64,000 nt of DNA from Paenibacillus paeoniae (lineage in GTDB: Bacteria > Bacillota > Bacilli > Paenibacillales > Paenibacillaceae), in NCBI RefSeq assembly GCF_003388735.1, contig NZ_QUBQ01000002.1, positions 558,001 through 622,000 of the forward strand. The letters are read 5' to 3'. A program made the translations under genes and the position numbers. Every line of letters starts with the position of its first letter. Positions within the stretch are counted from its first letter, which is position 1. This document shows positions 33,575-43,317 of this stretch, piece by piece. The notes under the pieces were generated by a model. The model ran no database searches and had not been told where the DNA came from. It saw only the letters and a list, made by a program, of their open reading frames with translations.

Positions 33575-34323
33575 GGCGAATTAGGTCGACGTGAGCGACT
33601 TAAATGGTCTTATGGAGGTCACGTGTGCGATTTAGGTCGATGAGACCGACTTAAACGGTCTATGGAGGTCACGTGTGCGATTTAGGTCGATGAGACCGAC
33701 TTAAATGGTCTTACGGAGGTCACGTGTACGATTTAGGTCGATGAGACCGACTTAAACGGTCTATGGAGGTCACGTGTGCGATTTAGGTCGATGAGACCGA
33801 CTTAAACGGTTTATGGAGGTCACGTGTGCGATTTAGATCGATGAGACCGACTTAAACGGTCTTATGGAAGTCACGTGTGCGATTTAGGTCGATGAGACCG
33901 ACTTAAATGGTCTATGGAATCCGTGCGATTTAGGTCGATGAGACCGACTTAAACGGTCTATGGAGGTCATCCGTGCGATTTATGTCGATGAGACCGACTT
34001 AAACGGTCTTATGGAGGTCATGTGTGCGATTTAGGTCGATGAGACCGTCTTAAATGGTCTATGGAGGTCATCCGTGCGATTTAGGTCAATGAGACCGACT
34101 TAAACGGTCTTATGGAGGTCATCCGTGCGATTTAGGTCGATGAGACCGACTTAAACGGTCTTATGGAGGTCATCCGTGCGATTTAGGTCGATGAGACCGA
34201 CTTAAATGGTCTATAGAGGTCATCCGTGCGATTTAGGTCGATGAGACCGACTTAAACGGTCTTATGGAGGTCACGTGTGCGATTTAGATCGATGAGATCG
34301 ACTTAAATGGTCTTATGGAGGTC
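33575..34323 (+). repeat. Array A3: about fifteen copies of a 50-51 bp tandem repeat
   Basis: TGAGACCGAC recurs at 33641, 33691, 33742, 33792 and onward to about 34240, with a degenerate first copy near 33590. Period is 50 or 51, depending on one T (GGTCTATGG or GGTCTTATGG). Conserved half: GGTCGATGAGACCGACTTAA then A(C/T)GGTC. Other half: TATGGAGGTCACGTGTGCGA or a version with CATCCGTGCGA. Two sub-types of the variable half are interleaved, suggesting unequal exchange within the array. A GACCG/CGGTC stem around ACTTAAA is possible in C copies and becomes a G-T wobble in T copies. Confidence 0.95.
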
Positions 34324-34334
34324 AAACGAACAGC

Positions 34335-34390
34335 AAAAAAAGCCGTACCTTGGAAATGGGCGTTTCTAGCTACCATTTCGTGAGGGGGCT
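34335..34390 (-). terminator. Terminator of the YesM-type kinase gene
   Basis: On the minus strand AGCC/GGCT and GAAATGG/CCATTTC form a two-part stem followed by seven T. The plus strand also ends in CTTCTTTTG, so it may stop transcripts that cross array A3 as well. Confidence 0.8.
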
Positions 34391-34424
34391 TCTTTTGTGT
34401 TGCTTATCTATTCAACGTCGACCA

Positions 34425-36197
34425 TTAATTAATTTTCAAGTTTGCAGGCTTTTCTGTCGGAATGCGAATGAGTACCGTCGTACCAATCCCCAGTCGGCTG
34501 AAAATACTAACGCCAAAGGCCTGTCCATAATACAGCTTGATTCTTTGATTCACGTTGCGAATGCCATAACCCACGCTTATGCTCTCTTCCGGATCATTCA
34601 TCTGCTCTAGCAGATCAGCGCTGATGCCGACACCGTCGTCGATGATTTTGAACACGATATGATTATCCTCCATCTCGCCTACGATGCGCATATGAATGCG
34701 GTCGCCGCACCATGCATGCTCCAATACATTCTCGATAAACGGCTGAATAATCAGCTTGATCGTGGAATACTGAAGAATCTGCGGATCGATATCGAACGTG
34801 ACACCCATTCGTTCCTCATACTTGATCTTCTGGATGTTAATATAGGCTTTCGCCTGCTCCAATTCCTCGCCAATCGGCAGCATTATACGCCCTTCATTCA
34901 GAGACAAACGATAGAACTTCGCCAAATCGATGACCATACGCTGCAGCTTATCCAACTCGCCGAATTTGGCCAGACGGCTAATCGAAGACAACGTATTGTA
35001 CAAGAAATGCGGATTGATCTGCGCTTGCAGCATATCCAGCTCCGCCTCTTTCTTATCCAGATCAGCCACATAAACTTTGTGAATCAGCTCGCCGATATTT
35101 TGCCCCATTTCATTGAGCGCACGGGATATTTGGCTAAACTCGTCATTTCCTTTGAAGTTCGTCCGCTTATGAAAGTTACCTTCCTGAAAGGAATCCAGAA
35201 CGGATACAATTTTGTTTACTTTCCTGGAGAAATAATTAGATAAGAGCGCTCCGGATACAAAATAAACGATTGTAAAGATCAAGCAAATAATAAAGGTCAA
35301 CAACCGAACTTCATTGATCTTCTCCTGGAAGATCGTGTTCGGAATAACTGCAGCGACATTCCATTCCAACGATGGGACGACATTTTCAATGACCATGTAG
35401 TCCTTGAAATCCGTTGCATCCCATACATCGCCCGACCGATAGCTTGATGGACCGGATATCATCTTAACTCTCTCGTCTTCGTCAATAATATAAATCGTCG
35501 CATCGCTGCCAATTTTCGTATAATCAATCGCCTGGAACAAATCGGACAAATACACGCTTTGACGAATAAAGCCTATTTCTTGAAGCTTCCCGGATATTTG
35601 CATATTTACGAGTCTGCGAAGGAGCGAGATGCGGCCGAACTTCGTATCGTCCTCGATCTGCTTCCACACCATCGTCTCACCGTATAATTCTTCTGAATGG
35701 TTCAGGTACCATATTTTTTTCTGGATACGGTCGATATGATAAATATCATAGGGATTGTCCGAATTGCCCCTCAGCGGATCGTTCCCTTGGTAATTTCTAT
35801 ACATCTCTGAGAACAACTTGTTATGCAAATAAATCGACAGCCACGTATTTACACTCGACGCCTGCTTATAAGCCTCTATCTTCGGATAAAAGAAGTTAGT
35901 CGTAGCTTCATAACCGACCCAGCCCTCTTCAAAATTACGAAGCTGTCTAGCGATCGTATAGTCAAAGTAGAAAAAATTCGATACACGGATAACGTCCCCG
36001 GCTTTATAGGATACATTATCGATCATTTGGCTGACTGTACCATGCACACTGCTCTCAAGCTGTTCGCGAATCGACTTCACGTATACAGAGTTAGCGAAAA
36101 AACTGATGACAATTACCGGAATAATAATAAAGACACAATAAGACAGCATCAGCTTATAGCCGAACGGTAAGTAGCGGTATTTGCGGATCATCTTCAT
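34425..36197 (-). CDS. YesM-family sensor histidine kinase
   Basis: 590-residue sensor kinase. Helix 1 (about 15-36) and helix 2 (about 280-303) bracket a large extracellular dCache-like sensor domain; a HAMP linker follows (VSVLDSFQEGNFHKRTNFKGNDEFSQI). The His_kinase domain carries QINPHFLYNTLSSI (phospho-His) and the ATPase boxes IIQPFIENVLEHAW and IIDDGVGI...GYGIRNVNQRI. This is the LytS/YesM class found with sugar importers. It overlaps the regulator stop by 4 bases (ATGA). It probably senses a polysaccharide fragment, possibly with the LplA-like binding protein, and phosphorylates the AraC-type regulator upstream. Confidence 0.94.
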   Translation of the reverse strand: MKMIRKYRYLPFGYKLMLSYCVFIIIPVIVISFFANSVYVKSIREQLESSVHGTVSQMIDNVSYKAGDVIRVSNFFYFDYTIARQLRNFEEGWVGYEATTNFFYPKIEAYKQASSVNTWLSIYLHNKLFSEMYRNYQGNDPLRGNSDNPYDIYHIDRIQKKIWYLNHSEELYGETMVWKQIEDDTKFGRISLLRRLVNMQISGKLQEIGFIRQSVYLSDLFQAIDYTKIGSDATIYIIDEDERVKMISGPSSYRSGDVWDATDFKDYMVIENVVPSLEWNVAAVIPNTIFQEKINEVRLLTFIICLIFTIVYFVSGALLSNYFSRKVNKIVSVLDSFQEGNFHKRTNFKGNDEFSQISRALNEMGQNIGELIHKVYVADLDKKEAELDMLQAQINPHFLYNTLSSISRLAKFGELDKLQRMVIDLAKFYRLSLNEGRIMLPIGEELEQAKAYINIQKIKYEERMGVTFDIDPQILQYSTIKLIIQPFIENVLEHAWCGDRIHMRIVGEMEDNHIVFKIIDDGVGISADLLEQMNDPEESISVGYGIRNVNQRIKLYYGQAFGVSIFSRLGIGTTVLIRIPTEKPANLKIN

Positions 36198-37762
36198 AGC
36201 TTTCTTCTATACTCTAACGGCGTTTTGCCATGATAGTCTTTGAATTGGCGGCTGAAATAAGGCAGATAGCGGTAGCCGATTAAGTTCGCGATTTCATATA
36301 CCTTTAAGTTCGTATTGACCAAGAGTTCACCGGCCTTCTCCATTCTTAGCATGGATACATAATCGCTAAAGTTGGTCTTCATTTCTTCCTTAAAAATCTG
36401 TCCCAAATAGTTTGGTGAGAATGAATATTTCTCGGCTACATCTTTAAGCGTGATGTTTTCATGCAGCCGCAGTTTTACATCATCAACAATATCTTGAACC
36501 AGCTTCCAATTCTTCTTATGCTTCTTCGTTTGAAGCATCTCTGACAGCTCATACACTCGATAGCGAAGCCACGAATGAATCTCGTCCATGGTCTCGTAAC
36601 GCAGCAATATATCCAAACTGCCCAAATCCAGGTTCAGCATTCGGAACAGATCTTCGTTCATTTTTTGTAAATACGCATCAAGCTTCATGAGCAAAAACAT
36701 CGTAAAGTTCTGTATCGTAAACTTGGATCTCATGTTATTAGCCAGACTGTAGAGCATCTCCAGTTCGTCATGAACCTTTACCAATTCATAGTTCGTCATC
36801 GCTTCGAACAATGCGTCAAGCTGAATATCAAGACTTTGTACATCCTTCATTTGCGTGGATTGAACAGCATCATGATGAATGATTTTCCCTTTACCATAAA
36901 AAACCTTATAATCAAGTGCCGTCTGCGCCTTGCGATAGGAATCCTTTAACTCCGTTATTTGCGATACTGCGCCACCTACGCCTGTCGTCACCGAAATTGG
37001 TGTTGGACCTGACACTTCATTAAACTTATCTCTGAGCTTGTCCAATTCCATGCCGTTTTCGATTAAGAGCGCCATCCGTTTATCCGTTACTCTGCAGTAA
37101 TGTAGGATGTCCAAATCTTTGCATAAAGAAAAAAGGCCATTCCAAAAAGCGTTGGACAACTCGGTTTCATCGAAGTTTTCTTCAACATTCCGCTTGCGCA
37201 TCCAATCATCACGTTCCACTACGACCACACGAACAGGCCATTTCAATTGATTGAATTGGTAATTATCCAGCAGTGAATCTATCGATTCTTTGTCCCAGGT
37301 ACCTTCAAGCAACTGAAGCAAATACTCCGTCTTTACAATAGGGAACATCCGTTTATAAAGCTGCTCCGTCTCTAACTGCTTGCGTTCTTCATTCAGGTCA
37401 ACCTGAAGCTTGCGCAGAGATTCAATTAATTCATTATCGTCCATCGGCTTGACGACATAGCTGCATGCATTCAGCGACAGCGCTTGCTTGACATAGTGAA
37501 AGTCTTGATAACCGCTTACAAAAATGATCTTAATAGTTGGATACAGATCAAGCGCTTTACGCGCCAGCTCCAAACCAGACATGTTCGGCATCCGAACATC
37601 CGTAATGAGAATATCAATTTTTTCTCTCTCTATCACTTCGCTTGCCGCAAAACCGTTCGTTACGGCTGCGAAAACTTCCATGCCAAGCTCCTGCCAAGGA
37701 ATAAATGTCTGCATCCCTTTCAAATCGAGAATTTCATCATCGACCAGCAGCACCTTGTACAT
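36194..37762 (-). CDS. YesN-type response regulator with AraC HTH
   Basis: 522 residues. Receiver domain 1-120 (LLVDDEILD, phospho-Asp in ILITDVRMPNMSG, Lys in VVKPMDDNE), a middle region of about 250 residues with a GGDEF-like remnant (VGGAVSQITELKDSYRKAQTALDYK), and a C-terminal double-HTH AraC domain (NITLKDVAEKYSFSPNYLGQIFKE ... IANLIGYRYLPYFSRQFKDYHGKTP). MYKVLLVDDE at 37762 with GGAG upstream is preferred to the upstream in-frame start. Likely activates the adjacent LplABC-type operon. Confidence 0.93.
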   Translation of the reverse strand: MYKVLLVDDEILDLKGMQTFIPWQELGMEVFAAVTNGFAASEVIEREKIDILITDVRMPNMSGLELARKALDLYPTIKIIFVSGYQDFHYVKQALSLNACSYVVKPMDDNELIESLRKLQVDLNEERKQLETEQLYKRMFPIVKTEYLLQLLEGTWDKESIDSLLDNYQFNQLKWPVRVVVVERDDWMRKRNVEENFDETELSNAFWNGLFSLCKDLDILHYCRVTDKRMALLIENGMELDKLRDKFNEVSGPTPISVTTGVGGAVSQITELKDSYRKAQTALDYKVFYGKGKIIHHDAVQSTQMKDVQSLDIQLDALFEAMTNYELVKVHDELEMLYSLANNMRSKFTIQNFTMFLLMKLDAYLQKMNEDLFRMLNLDLGSLDILLRYETMDEIHSWLRYRVYELSEMLQTKKHKKNWKLVQDIVDDVKLRLHENITLKDVAEKYSFSPNYLGQIFKEEMKTNFSDYVSMLRMEKAGELLVNTNLKVYEIANLIGYRYLPYFSRQFKDYHGKTPLEYRRKL

Positions 37763-37828
37763 TAGCATCATCTCCAGATCTTCGGCTAGTATCACGAATA
37801 GTAATGGATTCGGACTAAGCCATAATCC

Positions 37829-37859
37829 AAAAAGGGTATACTATTATAGTATACCCTTT
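37829..37859 (-). terminator. Terminator of the LplA-like gene
   Basis: Perfect 13-bp stem AAAGGGTATACTA with its complement around a three-base loop, followed on the minus strand by T residues. It separates the importer operon from the two-component genes. Confidence 0.88.
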
Positions 37860-37876
37860 CGGACAACATTTTTTAA

Positions 37877-39553
37877 TTAGCCACCAGCGATAATTTCGAT
37901 GTTTTTCTTCCACTCAACAGTACGCCATTCTAGCAACTCACCGTAGCCTGCTGCTTGAGCGTCTTTTTCCGCTTTGTCGAGGATGCTTTCAACTTCAGCA
38001 TCGTCTTTAGCCATTACGGATTGAGCGTAAGCTTGAGTATAGATATCATCTACACGTTGCTTCACGATACCCAGCTCGCTGTCCGGTTGTGGTACCAAGT
38101 TGATGAACTCAGTAGCATTGGATTGAGTAGGCCATGTGATTTCACTTTGGTAACGAGCAGCCCAGTTTTGTTCATGAGCTGGCAGTTTGCTTTCGTATTT
38201 CATTTTCGCTGGATCGATGAAACCAGTGTTACCGTTCCACATGATTGGGTCATGTGCTTTTTGAAGCTCTAGAACTTCTTCAGCATTGTAGTCGTCAGTG
38301 AAGATCGGGTGACCTTCAGAGTCGAAACCTTTCCAGTTCTTGCCCTCAGGACCGAAGAACAACAGGGATTGACCTTCTGGACCAGTATACCAGTCAAGGA
38401 ATGCGAAGATTTTCTCTGGATCTTTTGCAGCCTTCGTAATAACGTTTACGTTCCAACCAAGTGCCGTGTAAGTACCTGGGAAGATTTTGTTTTTATCCAA
38501 ACCTTCTTTGTGGATAGGCCAGATCATGAAATAACCTGATTCAGGATCTTTCTTAACCATTTCTTGGTGTGCATTCATTGCAACAACTGTTGGGTTTGCA
38601 CCAGCATATACTGCAACGCGACCTTGCATGATTCTCTCTTCGATTTGGTCACGAGTTTGCGTGAACGCATCTTGAGTGATCAGTTTCTCTCTGTAAAGCT
38701 TAGCGATATACTTCTGTGCTTCACGGAACGTTGGATCCGTGAACAGGGAAGTCAAGTTGTCGCCTTGTGGTACAGCACGTACGTTTGCATGAAGATGTGT
38801 GTACGAAGCATTTTCCTTAAATGCTGTATACAGTACGCCAAGTCCTTGGCTATCTTTTGCAAGGTCTGGATCGAATGGTACTACAGTGTCGCCGTATTTA
38901 GCTTTAACAGCTACAAGGTAGTTGTACAGGTCGTCAGTTGTTTCCAACTTAGGTTGACCCAGCTCGTCGTAGATCTTTTTGTTGATTACATAACCAGCGT
39001 TACCGTTCGCACGGCCAGTGTACCAGTTAGGGAACTGATAAAGCTTGCCATCGGAAGAACGAAGCAGGTTAAGGTCTTTACCCATCCATGTTTTCAGGTT
39101 AGGGTATTTGTCCAGGTAATCGTCGAATGCAACCAGTTGGCCAGCTTCGCGAAGTCTTTCAACGTCAGCGCCGCGGTCCATCCACATTACGTCAGGAAGC
39201 GATTTGGAAGCGATCATTGTGCTCAATTTTTGCTCTGGGTTGCCACCAGCAGAAATTGGAGTGATGTTAAGCTTCTTATTTTCTTTCAACCATCTGCCAG
39301 CAACTGTGCTGTCCCATGCAGGAACGTCGTACCAGCTGTAGTGGCCATACATAGAGAACTCAAGCGCCTCGGAACCAAACTCCCATACGTCAGAAGCCGG
39401 CTCTTCAGGGTTGTTGCTCGGTGTGTTAGTAGCATTGCTCGACGGCGAAGGACTTGGTTTGTTCTTCGAGTCAGAGCTGCAGCCTGCAAGTACTGTTGCA
39501 AGCACAAGAATTGCGGATACGATAAGCATCGTTGTCTTTCTAGCTTTCGTCAT
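37877..39553 (-). CDS. LplA-type polysaccharide-binding lipoprotein
   Basis: 558-residue large extracellular binding lipoprotein. Signal peptide with lipobox VLAGC (Cys25) and a Ser/Pro/Asn linker (about 26-50). The mature domain shows SMYGHYSWYDVPAWDSTVAGRWLKE, LPDVMWMDRGAD, LYQFPNWYTGRANGNAGYVINKKIYDELG and WNVNVITKAAKDPEKIFAFLDW, typical of the 500+ residue LplA/YtcQ family partnering LplB and YtcP. GAGGGG is 10 bases before the ATG; the longer frame to 39610 is rejected. Third in the operon, 69 bases after the YtcP-type permease. Ligand probably a plant or microbial oligosaccharide. Confidence 0.92.
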   Translation of the reverse strand: MTKARKTTMLIVSAILVLATVLAGCSSDSKNKPSPSPSSNATNTPSNNPEEPASDVWEFGSEALEFSMYGHYSWYDVPAWDSTVAGRWLKENKKLNITPISAGGNPEQKLSTMIASKSLPDVMWMDRGADVERLREAGQLVAFDDYLDKYPNLKTWMGKDLNLLRSSDGKLYQFPNWYTGRANGNAGYVINKKIYDELGQPKLETTDDLYNYLVAVKAKYGDTVVPFDPDLAKDSQGLGVLYTAFKENASYTHLHANVRAVPQGDNLTSLFTDPTFREAQKYIAKLYREKLITQDAFTQTRDQIEERIMQGRVAVYAGANPTVVAMNAHQEMVKKDPESGYFMIWPIHKEGLDKNKIFPGTYTALGWNVNVITKAAKDPEKIFAFLDWYTGPEGQSLLFFGPEGKNWKGFDSEGHPIFTDDYNAEEVLELQKAHDPIMWNGNTGFIDPAKMKYESKLPAHEQNWAARYQSEITWPTQSNATEFINLVPQPDSELGIVKQRVDDIYTQAYAQSVMAKDDAEVESILDKAEKDAQAAGYGELLEWRTVEWKKNIEIIAGG

Positions 39554-39622
39554 GCTTGTACTACCCCTCTCGTAAACTTTTTTTATGTCCAAAGCGGTTA
39601 GCCGCCTCAAACCAACGGAATA

Positions 39623-40519
39623 CTACTCTTTCAGCGAGCCGATAAGCACGCCTTTTACGAAGTACTTCTGAACGAATGGATACACCATTACAATTGGCAG
39701 AGTCGCGACCATCATCGTCGCCATGGTGAGTGATTTGGTTGTAATGGTTCTCATTTGGTCAAGACGGGCAATGGATGCCGTATCCATATTGCTTGCCATA
39801 TCCGTTACGATATTCGCATTCAAAATCTGGCGCAGCATCGTCTGAATCGGAATCAAATTCTCATTCGTGATGTAGATACTTGGAGTAAACCAGTCATTCC
39901 AGTGCGCAACCGCTGTAAACAACGATAGAGTTGCAATAACAGGACCGGAGAGCGGAAGTACAATTCGGAAAAAGATTCCCCAGTTCGTCGCGCCGTCAAT
40001 TTGAGCCGATTCTTCGAGACCTAAAGGCAAGCTCTTGAAGAAGGTTCTGAATATGATCATATTCCATACGCTGATAAGCGCTGGGATAATGAAAACCAGG
40101 AATTTGTTCATCAGGCCCAAGGAGCTGATGAGCAAGTACGACGGAATGAGGCCGCCGCCAAAGTACATCGTGAATACGAAGAAGAACATAAAGTAGTTTC
40201 TGCCGATCAGCTCACGTCTTGTCATACCGTAAGCCAGAATCGCGGTCATCAGGATGGCCGTAATCGTGCCGACAACTGTACGGGAAACCGATACAAAGAA
40301 ACCATTAATGAGTCGATCATCCTTAAATACAATTTGGTAGTTCTCCAAAGTGAAAACCCTTGGCCAGAACGTAACGCCACCTTTAGTTGTATCAATACCC
40401 AAGTTGAAGGATACGACAAGCGCGTTCCAGAATGGATAGAATGCGCTGAATGAAAGTACAATCAAAAATACGTAGATAAAAATCATCATGAGTTTATCGC
40501 TAAATCCCAATCGCGCCAA
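39623..40519 (-). CDS. YtcP/LplC-type ABC permease
   Basis: 298-residue, six-helix CUT1 permease of the MalG/LplC side. It has the YtcP-type N-terminus FYPFWNALVVSFNLG, TMYFGGGLIPSYLLI, and the EAA loop EESAQIDGATNWGIFFRIVLPL (near residue 180). It ends YFVKGVLIGSLKE, the conserved C-terminus of the group. It follows the LplB-type permease by 32 bases. No ATPase gene is in the operon, so a shared MsmX-type ATPase is expected. Confidence 0.93.
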   Translation of the reverse strand: MARLGFSDKLMMIFIYVFLIVLSFSAFYPFWNALVVSFNLGIDTTKGGVTFWPRVFTLENYQIVFKDDRLINGFFVSVSRTVVGTITAILMTAILAYGMTRRELIGRNYFMFFFVFTMYFGGGLIPSYLLISSLGLMNKFLVFIIPALISVWNMIIFRTFFKSLPLGLEESAQIDGATNWGIFFRIVLPLSGPVIATLSLFTAVAHWNDWFTPSIYITNENLIPIQTMLRQILNANIVTDMASNMDTASIARLDQMRTITTKSLTMATMMVATLPIVMVYPFVQKYFVKGVLIGSLKE

Positions 40520-40551
40520 AGCTGTTCGCCTCCTTGTTCGTCAAATTCCTT

Positions 40552-41523
40552 CTACCACAAGCTGTTGCCTGATCTGCGAGCAATGTAATTCGCCATCGTG
40601 AGCAATCCAATACTGATAACAGCCTTGAACAGCCCCACCGCTGTAGCATAGGAATAGCGGAAGTTGGACAAACCTACGCGATAGACATACGTATCAATAA
40701 CGTCTGAGACCGGCCTTAATACCGGGTTATTCGCGAGCAAGAGGATATCCTCGAAGCCTGCGTTCAACAGGTTACCAATCGACAGAATCATGAAGATAAT
40801 AACAACCGGCATGATTGTCGGAATTGTGATGAGATAAATTTGTTTAAATTTGCTTGCACCGTCGATATCAGCCGCTTCATAGAGATGCGGATCGACGCCT
40901 GAGATTGCCGCCAAGTATACGATTGAGCCAAAGCCGATTTCCTTCCATACGTTAGCCGAGATCAGAATCGACCAGAAGTACTCCTTCATGGAGAGGAAGT
41001 TGATAGGCTCATCGATCATATTAACCGATTTGAGCAGCATGTTTACGCTGCCGTTCTCCGTGGATAGCATCGACATAACGAGGCCAGCTACGATTACCCA
41101 CGACATAAAATGTGGAAGATACGTAACTGTCTGTACGATACGCTTGAACATCATATGCCTGATTTCATTCAGCATAAGTGCCAAGATAATCGGAGCAGGG
41201 AAGCCAATTACAAATTTCAGTAAGCTGATTACAATGGTGTTGCGCATAACATTATAGAACTCGGGTGAATCAAAAAACATTTGGAAATGCTTGAATCCTA
41301 CCCAAGGGTTAGCCCATATGTTGCCACCTGTGAAAATGTTGTAATCCATAAATGAGGTTAAAATTCCGTACATCGGCAAATACGCGAAGACGAAAATGAG
41401 CAAAATACCCGGCCATACCATAAGCTGAATATCCCATTGCTTCAAGAAGCGCACGAAAATATTCTTTTTAGGCTTTGGTTGTTGTTCCAACCGCGTGCGT
41501 TGCTCTGTTGTTGCTTGCGCCAT
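40552..41523 (-). CDS. LplB-type ABC permease
   Basis: 323-residue permease; first gene of the importer operon. A charged N-terminal tail precedes LMVWPGILLIFVFAYLPMYGI, typical of LplB. QTVTYLPHFMSWVIVAGLVM and the EAA loop EAADIDGASKFKQIYLITIPT (near residue 215) are diagnostic; the C-terminus ANYIARRSGNSLW is the classical LplB ending. AAGGAGG lies 6 bases before the ATG. Upstream non-coding DNA (41524-41725) must carry the promoter, presumably recognised by the YesN-type regulator. Confidence 0.94.
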   Translation of the reverse strand: MAQATTEQRTRLEQQPKPKKNIFVRFLKQWDIQLMVWPGILLIFVFAYLPMYGILTSFMDYNIFTGGNIWANPWVGFKHFQMFFDSPEFYNVMRNTIVISLLKFVIGFPAPIILALMLNEIRHMMFKRIVQTVTYLPHFMSWVIVAGLVMSMLSTENGSVNMLLKSVNMIDEPINFLSMKEYFWSILISANVWKEIGFGSIVYLAAISGVDPHLYEAADIDGASKFKQIYLITIPTIMPVVIIFMILSIGNLLNAGFEDILLLANNPVLRPVSDVIDTYVYRVGLSNFRYSYATAVGLFKAVISIGLLTMANYIARRSGNSLW

Positions 41524-41725
41524 TTGTATCCTCCTTGCTGCATAGTTGATAGTTTTATTGTAACGGACAGCTTCGGAGGGATACTATTTGCCTGATCAAC
41601 AAAAAATGATACTTTACAACGATTATGTATAAAAGATAGTCATATTGCCCCAGAAAAATATAACAACTTCCCGCAATGTCAGCCTAGAAGCCACGTTTTG
41701 ACACAAGCGGATATGAAAAACTAGA

Positions 41726-41756
41726 AAACCGCAATTTCCGTCATGGACTGCGGTTT
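41726..41756 (-). terminator. Terminator of the aldehyde dehydrogenase gene
   Basis: AAACCGCA/TGCGGTTT stem, 15-base loop; the minus strand continues TCTAGTTTTT. Confidence 0.75.
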
Positions 41757-41814
41757 ATCCAATCGTTGAATAGAATCATAAACATATGACTCGAGAGAAA
41801 CCAAAGAACAGGGT

Positions 41815-43215
41815 CTACTTCAACACTTTGCGGAACAGCTTCAACTTGCCTTCATATGGCGGAAATAGAATGCCCGGCTCGAACTTGGTCGTGCGCTTGA
41901 GTACGCTCTTCCGATGGGAGAACAGATCGAAACTATGTTTGCCGTGATAGCCGCCAATACCGCTATGGCCAACACCTCCGAAAGGAAGGTGGTGATTAAT
42001 AAGATGCGAAAGCGTATCATTCACGCAGCCTCCCCCGAAGGACAACGTTCCCATCACGCGGTTCTGCACGTTGCGATCTTCCGAAAACACATAAAGCGCC
42101 AACGGCTTAGGCTTTTTCTGTACTAGTCCTATTGCGTCCTCGAGATCAGAGTAGGTCAGCACCGGCAACAACGGGCCGAACAATTCATCCTCCATGGAAG
42201 CAGCCGCAATCTTGCTATCTGCTGCATTTCCCGCTTCAATCAAAGTAGGCTCTATGTAAAGATCATCTCGGTCGGTGCGGCCTCCGTGTGCGATCCCACC
42301 CTGATCCTGCTGCAGAATCGTCGCGAGCCGATCGAACTGCCGATCATTAACGATTCGGCCGTAATCAGTGCTTGCCTGCGGATCATCTCCGTAAAAGGAG
42401 CGGATAACTTCCCGAAGCTTGCGAATAAAAGGCTCCTTCACCGACTCATGAACAATGAGATAATCCGGGGCGATGCAAGTTTGACCGGCGTTCATCCATT
42501 TGCCCCATGCAATGCGCTTTGCCGCCAGCTCCAGATTTGCGGTCCCGTCGATAATGGCCGGGCTCTTGCCGCCAAGCTCCAACGTAACCGGAACCAAATT
42601 GCGGGCCGCAGCTTCCATCACGATCTTCCCGACAGCGACACTACCCGTGAAAAAGAGATAGTCAAAGGGCGCATGAATCAACTCCGACGTCACGTCCTTA
42701 TCCCCTTCTACAACCCTTATATAGGACGAGTCGAATGTATCTCCTATCATACGGGCAATGACTCCCGATACATGAGGCGCAGTCTCAGATGGCTTGATGA
42801 CCGCGCAATTGCCCGCCGCAATAACGCCAAGCAGCGGCTCCAGCACTAGCTGGACCGGATAATTGAACGGACCCACAATCAGAACCGTTCCATAGGGCTC
42901 CGAAATAATCCGGCTCTTCGTCCCGAACAAATGCAGGGGAGCCTTCACCTTTTTCGGCTTCATCCATTTGCGGAGATGCTTAATCATATAGGAGATGCTG
43001 CCCAGCACAAGCCCAAGCTCCGAGCTGTAGGCTTCCGTCTCGCTCTTGCGCAAATCCTTGTATAGCGCATCCAGCAAGTCCCGCTCATAAAGATGGATAG
43101 CCGCTTTCAGCTTCTTCAGCTGTGCAATCCGAAAAGCCGCATCTGCAGTTGCACCTAGCCGAAAAAATTGTTTATGCTGCTCCAACATTTCCGTTACTCC
43201 GAGATTACCTGTCAT
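41815..43215 (-). CDS. NAD(P)-dependent aldehyde dehydrogenase, class 3 (YwdH-like)
   Basis: 466-residue aldehyde dehydrogenase of the short ALDH3 branch (fatty/aromatic aldehydes). Catalytic Cys in NAGQTCIAPDY, general base Glu in VTLELGGKSP, cofactor-binding GPFNYPVQLVLEPL and FFTGSVAVGKIV, and the C-terminal LPFGGVGHSGIGGYHGKHSFDLFSH typical of ALDH3. The ATG at 43215 follows GAGGGGG at 8 bases; ATG 43233 lies upstream of that site and is unlikely. Oxidises an aldehyde to its acid, probably in lipid or detoxification metabolism. 102 bases after the MATE gene, not obviously coupled. Confidence 0.9.
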   Translation of the reverse strand: MTGNLGVTEMLEQHKQFFRLGATADAAFRIAQLKKLKAAIHLYERDLLDALYKDLRKSETEAYSSELGLVLGSISYMIKHLRKWMKPKKVKAPLHLFGTKSRIISEPYGTVLIVGPFNYPVQLVLEPLLGVIAAGNCAVIKPSETAPHVSGVIARMIGDTFDSSYIRVVEGDKDVTSELIHAPFDYLFFTGSVAVGKIVMEAAARNLVPVTLELGGKSPAIIDGTANLELAAKRIAWGKWMNAGQTCIAPDYLIVHESVKEPFIRKLREVIRSFYGDDPQASTDYGRIVNDRQFDRLATILQQDQGGIAHGGRTDRDDLYIEPTLIEAGNAADSKIAAASMEDELFGPLLPVLTYSDLEDAIGLVQKKPKPLALYVFSEDRNVQNRVMGTLSFGGGCVNDTLSHLINHHLPFGGVGHSGIGGYHGKHSFDLFSHRKSVLKRTTKFEPGILFPPYEGKLKLFRKVLK

Positions 43216-43317
43216 ATCCCTTGTCCCCCTCATCCGTCGCTAGTCCTCTTACGCTACTAGTTGGATTCTCCGCGGGACATTGCAATTCCTTCCATGCTCC
43301 TTGACTAGTTGCCCCTC

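Noticed and set aside
38564..39601. 345-residue plus-strand frame inside the LplA-like gene
   Set aside because: Antisense shadow; low-complexity Cys/Val/Phe composition from reverse reading of a real lipoprotein gene.
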